Positions 7,820 through 15,631 of a DNA stretch of 19,955 nt are shown here, in pieces (within the stretch, counting starts at the first letter, position 1; the number at the start of each line of letters is the position of its first letter). The DNA is from Candidatus Latescibacterota bacterium (GTDB lineage Bacteria > Latescibacterota > UBA2968 > UBA8231), in assembly GCA_021295675.1 (NCBI GenBank), contig JAGWBY010000032.1, positions 31,544 through 51,498 of the forward strand, written 5' to 3'. The position numbers and the translations under genes are program-made. The notes under the pieces were generated by a model, which was given only the letters and a program-made list of their open reading frames with translations, made no database searches and was not told the origin of the DNA.

Positions 7820-10387
7820 ATGGTTAGCGGGAAGTGTACACTGGCGCTGGGTCTAGGGCTTGGGTTGTGGGGGTTGGTTGGGGCGCAGAATCACGCATTG
7901 CGGTCCGACCACGTGGTCGTAAACACCCAACGCCACTGGGATAATTGGGCTTTTGTCGAGGGGATACTGAATATCTCCGCCACTGGAGAAGTCTTTCCAG
8001 CCTTCGTGCCCAAGGATCACAACGCCGTAACGGACATTGTCCAACACCTGCAGCGCCTCGCCGATAACGCGACTATCCTCGACGCGATCGAAGCCGGGAC
8101 CAACAAGGCGGCGGTTGCCAACCTCTTCGACGGCGACGAAACGACCTATTGGGAGCCAGACCCCGACAGCCCATTGCGGGACTGGTGGATCCAAGTCGAT
8201 ATGGGACGATTGATCAATGCCACGCGGCTCGGGTTGCAATTCGTGCCCGAGGGGCAGGGCGATCCCTTTTTGCAGTTCGCGGTACTGACGGCTGACAACG
8301 CCGATCAGGGCAACAAAATTGCGGGCAAGGTGCCCATGCACTTGGTGTACCGCACGCCAAGCGACAACAAAAACCAGCGCGAGTTCGAGTTCGACCTCAA
8401 CCGAGGGGAGCTGATCAACCCCACGCCCGGCGTGGATTTTGCGGGCGATATGGTGCGCTTCGTGCAAGTCGTGGTCACCGAAAGCGATGGCGCGCGCGCC
8501 GTGGAGGTGTCGGCGGAAGAATACGAGGCATTGGCCAGCCGCGACAAGGGAGACGTGGTCTTCTACAAGCAAGTGGGGGAGGGGGAAGTAGAGGTCGAGG
8601 AGGCGATCTACGAGGCGATTGACTCGCAACTGCGCGGCCCGGTGCGCTATTATCGGCGGGAGCGACCGCGCTTGGCCGAGTTGGCCGTCTATGAGTTGGG
8701 CAAGAACATTTCGCAGGGCATGATCTTAGACCGCAATGGTAGCGCCGAAAGTTCCCACGATGGGTCTGTGGGCAACCTGGTAGATGGGGAAGGCACCTAT
8801 CTGACTTTTAATCTCAAAGCCTTTCAGACGGGGAACGTGGAATTCGGCGAGCGCTTTCTGGAGTTCGACCTAGGCGCTTCTTACTGGCTCGACACCGTGC
8901 AACTATGGTACAGCCTCAGCGTTGCTGGCGGCCGGCTGGCTGGAGCCAGCTTTCATCGCTACGCAATCCAGACTTCGGACGGCACTCCCGCCCCAGGTGG
9001 TGGTCGGCTGTGGAGGGTGCCCGCACAGGTCCGCGGCTTGGGCACGGCGTATGAAGTCAACACCTTTGACCCGACGCCGGCCCGCTTTATGCGCATAGCC
9101 TATCCCTTTGCCAGCAGCGAGTCGGGCCGGGAGGGAAATAAAGCGCGCCTCCGCGAAGTGCAGATCTATGGCGAGGGGCACCATCCCGAAGTGGAACTGG
9201 AGTCGGGGTTGATCCCATTGCAAGGGGCCAAGAACCTAGTGTCGATCGAATGGGAGGCGGACACGCCCCCGGGTACGTCCGTGCAAATCCAGACCCGCAC
9301 TGGCAATGAGGTCTCCGAAGCGTACCGCTACTACGACAGCGGCGGCGCAGAAGTCTCGGAGGGCAAATACGCGAAGCTGGGCTTTTTCAAAAAGGGCCGG
9401 ATCGACACCCTGCAGGTGGCCGGGTCTGACTGGAGCAACTGGAGTGCTCCCTACGCGCGTTCCGGCGACCCGATTGCCTCGCCCAGCCCGCGCCAATACC
9501 TGACCTTGCGCGCCCGGTTGACGACCACAGACCCTATGCACGCCGCCAGCCTGCACTCCATTCGCTTGAACTTCAATTCGCCGGTGGCAAAACAACTGCA
9601 AGGCGAACTAGATATTGGGATCTTTGAGCGCTTGGGCGCACCGCAGGAGATTTCGCTATTTGTCAAGCCGACCTTCGCGTCGCAGGATTTGGGCTTTGAC
9701 GAGATCTTGGTGCGCACGCCGCCGGATATGTCGCTCGAATTCGGCGCGTTGCGCTTAGGCAGTTCGGCGCAGTGGGAAAGCGGCCAAGCCGAAGAGTTGG
9801 CTGATGTGCAGGTGGTGGAGACGCGCTCGGATTCACTCTGGTTGCGTCTCGACCGGGTGGTAAAGCGGGGTGGGGAGGTCGATCTAGTTGAGGTGCGGTT
9901 TACGACGGCGCTGTTTTCCCCCGGGGCAGTAATCCAAGCGGCGCTGGGCAATTCGTCGTTGGCCAACTCGTGGCAACAGGTCGATCCGGCGGACGTGACC
10001 GAACTAGCCCAGAGTCAGGGGTTGCAGATCCTCGCTTCGGTGCAGGACAACAACGTGCTCGGCGATCTAGGGATTCAGCCAGGGGTAGTGACGCCCAACG
10101 GCGACGGGGTCAACGACGCGCTAACCATTGATTTTACTGTGCGTCGGTTGAGTGGTGCGCGTCCCGTCAAAGTGCGGATTTACGACTTGGGCGGGCGGCT
10201 AGTGCGCCGCCTCGATACCCAAAAGCCCCTAGTGGCAGGGGAATACGTGCTCGACTGGGCGGCCGATGACGAGCAGGGACAACTGGTGCCGCCCGGAATT
10301 TACATTTTGCGCATTGACATTGATGCGGATTCGGATCGCGACGTGCGGCAAACAGGGGTTCAGCGCCTGTTGCACGTGGCGTATTGA
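7820..10387 (+). CDS. Secreted discoidin-like/FlgD-Ig protein 2
   Basis: This 855-aa secreted protein of unknown function is the longest of the three paralogues. A signal peptide covers residues 1-22 (LALGLGLGLWGLVGA, cut before QN). Residues about 85-300 carry a clear F5/8 type C (discoidin-like) pattern: NLFDGDETTYWEPD at about 101, then WWIQVDMGRLINATRLGLQF. A second galactose-binding-like unit follows at about 305-450 (GNLVDGEGTYLTFNL ... FLEFDLGASYWLDTVQLWY ... LREVQIYGEG). Next come a WSNWSAPY segment, a beta-rich Ig-like stretch with LGFDEILVRTPPD, and from about 756 VTPNGDGVNDALTIDF opening a FlgD-Ig module that ends in PPGIYILRIDID. Such domains suggest binding of a glycan or another surface component; the ligand is unknown. 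It starts 26 nt after gene 1 of the group and ends 25 nt before the next, so they are probably co-transcribed. Confidence 0.9.
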   Translation: MVSGKCTLALGLGLGLWGLVGAQNHALRSDHVVVNTQRHWDNWAFVEGILNISATGEVFPAFVPKDHNAVTDIVQHLQRLADNATILDAIEAGTNKAAVANLFDGDETTYWEPDPDSPLRDWWIQVDMGRLINATRLGLQFVPEGQGDPFLQFAVLTADNADQGNKIAGKVPMHLVYRTPSDNKNQREFEFDLNRGELINPTPGVDFAGDMVRFVQVVVTESDGARAVEVSAEEYEALASRDKGDVVFYKQVGEGEVEVEEAIYEAIDSQLRGPVRYYRRERPRLAELAVYELGKNISQGMILDRNGSAESSHDGSVGNLVDGEGTYLTFNLKAFQTGNVEFGERFLEFDLGASYWLDTVQLWYSLSVAGGRLAGASFHRYAIQTSDGTPAPGGGRLWRVPAQVRGLGTAYEVNTFDPTPARFMRIAYPFASSESGREGNKARLREVQIYGEGHHPEVELESGLIPLQGAKNLVSIEWEADTPPGTSVQIQTRTGNEVSEAYRYYDSGGAEVSEGKYAKLGFFKKGRIDTLQVAGSDWSNWSAPYARSGDPIASPSPRQYLTLRARLTTTDPMHAASLHSIRLNFNSPVAKQLQGELDIGIFERLGAPQEISLFVKPTFASQDLGFDEILVRTPPDMSLEFGALRLGSSAQWESGQAEELADVQVVETRSDSLWLRLDRVVKRGGEVDLVEVRFTTALFSPGAVIQAALGNSSLANSWQQVDPADVTELAQSQGLQILASVQDNNVLGDLGIQPGVVTPNGDGVNDALTIDFTVRRLSGARPVKVRIYDLGGRLVRRLDTQKPLVAGEYVLDWAADDEQGQLVPPGIYILRIDIDADSDRDVRQTGVQRLLHVAY

Positions 10388-10396
10388 CCAACCTAT

Positions 10397-10402
10397 AAGG
10401 AG
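10397..10402 (+). promoter_or_regulatory. Ribosome binding site for the GTG start at 10413
   Basis: AAGGAG is followed by ten bases and then GTG TTG TAT CCG. It supports a GTG start for the third discoidin-like/FlgD-Ig protein. Confidence 0.7.
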
Positions 10403-10412
10403 ATAGTCGGCT

Positions 10413-12611
10413 GTGTTGTATCCGCGCGCGAAGGCGCTGGTGCTGGTGTTGCTAGTGGTGCAGAATCTAGGGGCGGAGCGTCGCACCATTGTCATGGGCG
10501 GTGAGGACGGTTTGACGTGGGAAAGCGGTGGCGGGACTATCGCGGCCTTGATACAAACCGGTCCGACCGAGGTCGAGGCTAGTAATACCCCGGGCAATGT
10601 GCTCGAGTTTGACGCCAGTGGCCGGGTGGGCTGGCTGTCGCCGCAACAGGCGGATGAGACCGCTAATATCGCCTTGGGCCTTCTCGATCGCGGTGGTCGT
10701 CTTGGCGCGCCGACTATTTTGTCGCAGGTCATAAAAGACCAGCTAATTTTTATGATCGACGACGATCCCGAGACCGCCTTTGAGCGCAAGACTGCTCGTG
10801 GGGGAAGCCAAGTCAACTCGCTTGGGGTCATCATGGATTTCGATCTTGGCGCGCGGTTCGGCGTCGAGCGAATCCAGTTTTTCCCCCGCAACGCACACCC
10901 CGATTTCCCTGCCCCGAATTTTCCGTTCCAGAACGATTTCCTGCGCGGCTTTGAACTGCTGCTCAACGACGGCAGCGAAGAAACACAGGTGGCCAATCAG
11001 CCGGTGTTGACCACCGTCGAACTGGAGACGGAAAACGAAGAGCCGGTCGTCGAACTGACCATTCCGCCGCAATACGTCCGCTATATCCGCCTGAAATCGC
11101 AGACCACCGTGGGGTTTGAGATTGCGGAATTCCGCGTCTTTGGCTCCGGTTTTGTGCCCCGCGCCGACTACCTTTCCAACATTTTCGACTTCGGCGAGGA
11201 ATTGGCCCTGTGGGGACGCATCCGCTGGGAGGAGGAGCACTTCGGCACCGAACGCCTATCGCGCTTGCTGATCAGTTCGCGCAGCGGCTGGGACGACACG
11301 CCGTTGGAATTCACTCGCCAGCATCCAGATAGTGGGGAGGAGGTGCCGTGGCGGGAAGGAGCGGTCGCGAATACGGCGACGGGCGATGCGGTTGACTTGG
11401 ACGCGATTGACGATGTTGAAGAAGCCCTCGACCTCTTCAACGCCCTGCCCATTGACGAGCGCAATCAGGTGGCGTTGACGCAGGATGAGTACGACGATTT
11501 GAGAAGTTCGGCTAAGGGCGATGTGCGCGCCGACTTGGTTGCTTGGAGCCGCTGGTCGCCGCCGTATAAGCTAACCGCGGGCGCTATAAATGCCGCAAAC
11601 ATCGGCGATGATGAGTTGGGCGTGCCCATTCTTTCGCCCGGCCCGCGCCGCTATTTCCAGTTGAAGGCCGAATTCGACAGCCAGGACCTGGAATCCGCCC
11701 GCGCGTTGGGTGCCCTCGCCTTTACGGTATCCAACCCGCCGCTGACGGAACGGATCATCAGCGAAGTCGTCCCGCGCCAAGTCGAACTGGGCGAGCCGGT
11801 GTCGTTCACGTATGCCGTTCTGCCGACCAAGATGCGTCAGGGTGTCGATTTGGGTTTCGATGTTTTCGAGATCGCCACGCCCGTGCGCTCTGAAGAGGTT
11901 GAGACTATCGAGGTGGTGCATGCCGACGGTCAGGTGCAAACCGCGGATTTTACTGGCGTGGACTTGACCCATCTGCCCGTGCAAGACGACAGCGGCCTCT
12001 TTGCCGTGGAATCGGTGACCGAGCGACACCTGCGGGTGCGCTTTCCCGCAATCACGGAAAGCGATTTGGCTGCGGGTCAGGCGGCGCTGGTCAAGATCCG
12101 CTTCAAGTGCCGCGTGCTGCGGTTTGGCACGACTTTTACCGGCACGGCTTGGAACAGCGTTACCGACGATCTCGGTCAACGGGTTATCGGCGGCAATGCG
12201 GCCGATTTGGGAGCGGCGGACGACGATTTAATACCTATAGGGGCCGCCGATCCGAACGACTTAGCGGTAAGAGTGCCGTTGGCGGGTGGCCGCCTGATGA
12301 TCAACGTCGCAGCCCAACCTCGTATCTTCAGTCCCAACGGAGATGGGATCAATGACGAGACGCGGATACACTGCGATCTGGTGCGGTTGGTCGATGCAGC
12401 GCCACTCACTGTGCGCGTGTTCGATCTAGCCGGACACCGCGTCCGCACGCTCTTTGCAGGCGAGCAAGGCGGCGGGAGTTTTTCCGCGCAGTGGGACGGC
12501 ACGAATGCTGCCGGACAACAGATGCCTCCGGGTATCTACCTCTTCCGCGTTGATTTGGCCACCGATGCCAAAGAGGAAGCGGTCGTGGGTATCGTCGAGA
12601 TGGTGTATTAG
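10413..12611 (+). CDS. Secreted discoidin-like/FlgD-Ig protein 3
   Basis: This 732-aa secreted protein of unknown function begins at a GTG with a good ribosome site. The signal peptide is MLYPRAKALVLVLLVVQNLG with a likely cut near residue 21. Residues about 110-250 form one galactose-binding/discoidin-like unit (FMIDDDPETAFERK, VIMDFDLGARFGVERIQFFP, FEIAEFRVFGSGF). It then shares with its paralogues RADYLSNIFDFGEE, AWSRWSPPY (about 378-386), SPGPRRYFQLKAEF, an Ig-like stretch with LGFDVFEIATP, and a C-terminal module from about 637 (FSPNGDGINDETRI ... VRVFDLAGHRVRTLF ... QWDGTNAAGQQMPPGIYLFR). The region 305-375 is acidic, with many Asp and Glu residues. It closes the three-gene tandem; a 227-nt gap with a long inverted repeat follows, so transcription may be attenuated here. 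Confidence 0.9.
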   Translation: MLYPRAKALVLVLLVVQNLGAERRTIVMGGEDGLTWESGGGTIAALIQTGPTEVEASNTPGNVLEFDASGRVGWLSPQQADETANIALGLLDRGGRLGAPTILSQVIKDQLIFMIDDDPETAFERKTARGGSQVNSLGVIMDFDLGARFGVERIQFFPRNAHPDFPAPNFPFQNDFLRGFELLLNDGSEETQVANQPVLTTVELETENEEPVVELTIPPQYVRYIRLKSQTTVGFEIAEFRVFGSGFVPRADYLSNIFDFGEELALWGRIRWEEEHFGTERLSRLLISSRSGWDDTPLEFTRQHPDSGEEVPWREGAVANTATGDAVDLDAIDDVEEALDLFNALPIDERNQVALTQDEYDDLRSSAKGDVRADLVAWSRWSPPYKLTAGAINAANIGDDELGVPILSPGPRRYFQLKAEFDSQDLESARALGALAFTVSNPPLTERIISEVVPRQVELGEPVSFTYAVLPTKMRQGVDLGFDVFEIATPVRSEEVETIEVVHADGQVQTADFTGVDLTHLPVQDDSGLFAVESVTERHLRVRFPAITESDLAAGQAALVKIRFKCRVLRFGTTFTGTAWNSVTDDLGQRVIGGNAADLGAADDDLIPIGAADPNDLAVRVPLAGGRLMINVAAQPRIFSPNGDGINDETRIHCDLVRLVDAAPLTVRVFDLAGHRVRTLFAGEQGGGSFSAQWDGTNAAGQQMPPGIYLFRVDLATDAKEEAVVGIVEMVY

Positions 12612-12645
12612 TGGATGGTATGTACGCATGGACTTCTTGGGTATT

Positions 12646-12733
12646 AGATGCTTCGACTCCGCTTCGCTCCGCTCAGCATGACAGGTGCTGGCACGTTGAT
12701 TCCTAGTGTCATGCTGAGCGAAGCGAAGCATCT
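12646..12733. repeat. Long imperfect inverted repeat in the gap before the 930-aa pair
   Basis: The right arm (12707-12733) contains TGTCATGCTGAGCGAAGCGA and continues AGCATCT; the left arm (12646-12683) is its reverse complement with about 11 extra bases (a near-duplicated CTCCGCTTCG segment). The loop is 23 bases. The left arm was therefore longer than the right or gained a short duplication. It looks like an interspersed intergenic repeat able to form a long hairpin. It may act as a terminator or attenuator between the FlgD-Ig genes and the 930-aa genes. The rest of the 12612-12838 gap shows no reading frame. Confidence 0.75.
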
Positions 12734-12827
12734 CATACCGGAGCATTTCATGCGTAACGTCAGTTATTAAGCCCGCGACGTCCCGTCAGACAGACAGAAA
12801 GGATTGAGCTGTGTATTTGTTTTTAAC

Positions 12828-12833
12828 GGAGGG
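12828..12833 (+). promoter_or_regulatory. Ribosome binding site for the start at 12839
   Basis: GGAGGG lies five bases before ATGGGCAGA. It fixes the start of the first 930-aa protein. Confidence 0.75.
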
Positions 12834-12838
12834 ATTTA

Positions 12839-15631
12839 ATGGGCAGACCTAGGGGGATACCCGCGTGGCTGGTCCTCTTGGCATTGGTATTGCCGGCGAC
12901 CGAGGCAATCGGCCAGTCGTCGGACCGTCGTTTCGGGACCCAGCGCGGTGCCCAACTCACCTTTGAGCCTCGCGGCCCAGGCGTCCTCTTCGACGCGCTC
13001 GACCCGGCGCTCAAGAAATGGTACGTGCCGCAAGAGCTATACGTCGATTACGGCTTTCGCCAGTGGGAGTACTCGAATTACGCCAGAGACTTGTACCAGC
13101 GCTACGTCAACACCAACCGCCAGGGCGGGCCGTTTTACGACCTGTACGGGAATTATCAGACCTGGGGCTGGCTGGTTTTCGACTGGAACCAGACGCAACC
13201 GGGCCAATTTGGTTCGTCGATATACAAAGACCCTAGGTTCAATTCGTGGTTCAACGCCGTTACGGTCTCGGCCGATTCGCGCGATCAGTATTACCTAGCG
13301 ATAACCATTGGCGAGCGCATCCGCACCGCGCTGACCCCACTGACCTTTTCAAAGCCGCGTTTCAACGGCATCCAGATGGACTTCGCCGCGGACAAATACG
13401 AGGCGACGCTGTTGTTTTCCCGCGCCAGCGAGGCGATCCTCGGCACCACCCCTGCACTCCAGCCCAGTACCTCGACCAACGCGACCAATATGATGGGGGG
13501 ACGGGCCACGGCGCAGGTGGGGGATTTTGTCAAGGTCGGCGCGACTATGGTCAATGCCCACCACTCGCAGACGCTGGCCGAGGCGTTTGAACGCAACCCG
13601 TTCATCGGCACCTTGGGAGCCGGGCAAGGTAGTGATCCGATCCGGGTCGTCGCCGTGGTGCTGAGCGACGATTCGCCGGAAGACGGCCAAGGTGGGGCGG
13701 CGCTGTTTGCTCACGACATCATCATTACCGCCGAGGATTTTGACACCAAGAAGCGCACAAAATTCCGCTTGCGGGAGGTGGTAGCCGATCCGACCAAATG
13801 GCCGGTGATCACCGGCGGCTTCCCACGAGAGGGTTTTTTGGCGGCCGACGGCGAGGAACAAATCGTCATCAACTACGACTTTACCGACTTGGCATACATT
13901 GGTCCGCGGCCGACGGAGATCGTCGATATTCAGTTCGATCTCGTGGTGGCCAACGACTACAAGATCGAGGTTTGGTCGGATCGCCAGATCGGGCGCGGCA
14001 GTTTGCCCAGCCCGCCGCTTACGGGTTTGGACTTGGCGCAAGCAGGGGCCGTGCTGTTCGATGTCCGCAGCGCCGCCGGCAATGTGACAGACAATTCAAA
14101 CCAGCAGCGCGTAGTCTTTGACTACGGACTGCCATCGGCCAACATGGTGTTCGGATTTACCATGGAAGTGTTACAATTGATGGGTTTTGACGCCTATGCC
14201 GAGTACGACATTAATCGCGACTACATCCAGTATCCCAACCTCACGCTCGCCAACGCGGACCGCAACTTGAGTACCCACGCGCGCGACGCCGCGGCTTGGA
14301 TGATCAACGTTTCCAAGCAGGCCTATCCGTTCTTTTTGTTCGGCGAAGCCTTCAGCATGGATCCCGACTATTCGACGACGGCGTTTATCGTCGATTCGGG
14401 CGGCAACATCTACTACGACGACGAGCGCACCTCAATGTATGAGTTTGTCGATGACAACGACGACCAAGACCGCACGCCCGATTGGAACCGCTGGGGCCAG
14501 GGCGGCCCGGACGCGATCGTCTTCCCCGGTTGGGACGAAAACAACGACTTCGTCTCGGACTTCAACCAGAACGACAATATCTCACTGAGCAATCGCATTC
14601 CGGACTACGAGGAGCCGTTTTTCCGCTACAGCGTCGATCGGCCAGAATTCCTCTTTGGCATCGACCTCAACAACAACAACTGGATCGACCGGTTTGAAAA
14701 CGACGACTTGCCCGACTACCCCTACCGCAGGAATCACCGGGGCTACAATGTCTATGTCGGCCAACACCTGACGCCGGAGGCGCGATTGACGGTGGGGCGA
14801 CTGCGCGAAGACGAGCTATCCTCCAATCGCCGCAGCCACGCGACCTACGGCGTTTTCACGTACGACCGCGACCACCCGCAATGGGGCCGCTTGCGGTTTT
14901 TCAATTCGCTGAAAAAGGTCGCGGACAATATCCCCGACGTGCGCCGCGAGCCGACGCTCTACCTGCAAACAATCTCGCTGGCCCTTGTCGAGGATATCCT
15001 GCCGGCCAGAGACACTTGGGTCAATGACAGCTACGTGCAATTCGATTACGAACCGCTCAAAAAGCTGAACGTGATCAACAAATTCAAATACAGCCTCTTC
15101 AGCCAGCGCGGTCAGGCGTTCAAAAGCGGCGATGCGCCGATCCTCAATGAACGCACGCAGTTTGTGGGTTTGATCAATAAGGCGGATTACACCCGCAAGA
15201 TCGGCCAGTTTGTGCTGCAACCCAAGGTGAAAAGCGAATACCTCAATCAGACGGCCTTTTTGCAGGCCGAGCCCGACCGCAAGGAGTGGATGGGGATCGG
15301 CATTTTGCAGGCACGGCTGCCGGTGTTGAACAACTCCTTTCTCGAAAGCGGAGTGGAGTATTCGGTGTTCCGCGAGTTGGTCTTGGACGAAGACGCCTTG
15401 CTGGACGATGGTCCGACTCAAGACACGGGTGATTTTCGCAACTTGGTCTTGGCCGTGCAGTGGACGACCCTCGGCCACTACCTCGGCTATAAGCTCACCA
15501 CTCAGTTTGGCGTTAGCTATACCAAGCGGTGGGACGAGGCTGTGGTGTTGGGTGCCGAGGGGCTTGTGAAGCAGAGCGAGAGCCGCTCCTTTGGCACTAG
15601 TTTTATCTCAGTGTACGCTGGGGTAGAATGA
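12839..15631 (+). CDS. Large secreted protein with Asp/Asn-rich loops and a barrel-like C-terminus, copy 1
   Basis: The 930-aa product is not a family I can name. A signal peptide spans about residues 1-25 (LVLLALVLPATEAIG). The N-terminal part has an aromatic-rich block, KKWYVPQELYVDYGFRQWEY and FYDLYGNYQTWGWLVFDW. A middle beta-rich region includes VVFDYGLPSANMVFGF. At about 530-630 lie Asp/Asn-rich loops, VDDNDDQDRTPDWN, DENNDFVSDFNQND (about 564) and DLNNNNWIDRFENDDLPDYP (about 609), which resemble calcium-binding loops of the thrombospondin type-3/dockerin kind. The last 280 residues alternate in outer-membrane-strand fashion (VINKFKYSLF, FVLQPKVKSEYL, YLGYKLTTQFGVSYTKRW, FISVYAG), so an outer-membrane barrel is plausible, although the final residue is not aromatic. 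Its stop overlaps the start of its paralogue by four bases, so the two are translationally coupled. Confidence 0.85.
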   Translation: MGRPRGIPAWLVLLALVLPATEAIGQSSDRRFGTQRGAQLTFEPRGPGVLFDALDPALKKWYVPQELYVDYGFRQWEYSNYARDLYQRYVNTNRQGGPFYDLYGNYQTWGWLVFDWNQTQPGQFGSSIYKDPRFNSWFNAVTVSADSRDQYYLAITIGERIRTALTPLTFSKPRFNGIQMDFAADKYEATLLFSRASEAILGTTPALQPSTSTNATNMMGGRATAQVGDFVKVGATMVNAHHSQTLAEAFERNPFIGTLGAGQGSDPIRVVAVVLSDDSPEDGQGGAALFAHDIIITAEDFDTKKRTKFRLREVVADPTKWPVITGGFPREGFLAADGEEQIVINYDFTDLAYIGPRPTEIVDIQFDLVVANDYKIEVWSDRQIGRGSLPSPPLTGLDLAQAGAVLFDVRSAAGNVTDNSNQQRVVFDYGLPSANMVFGFTMEVLQLMGFDAYAEYDINRDYIQYPNLTLANADRNLSTHARDAAAWMINVSKQAYPFFLFGEAFSMDPDYSTTAFIVDSGGNIYYDDERTSMYEFVDDNDDQDRTPDWNRWGQGGPDAIVFPGWDENNDFVSDFNQNDNISLSNRIPDYEEPFFRYSVDRPEFLFGIDLNNNNWIDRFENDDLPDYPYRRNHRGYNVYVGQHLTPEARLTVGRLREDELSSNRRSHATYGVFTYDRDHPQWGRLRFFNSLKKVADNIPDVRREPTLYLQTISLALVEDILPARDTWVNDSYVQFDYEPLKKLNVINKFKYSLFSQRGQAFKSGDAPILNERTQFVGLINKADYTRKIGQFVLQPKVKSEYLNQTAFLQAEPDRKEWMGIGILQARLPVLNNSFLESGVEYSVFRELVLDEDALLDDGPTQDTGDFRNLVLAVQWTTLGHYLGYKLTTQFGVSYTKRWDEAVVLGAEGLVKQSESRSFGTSFISVYAGVE

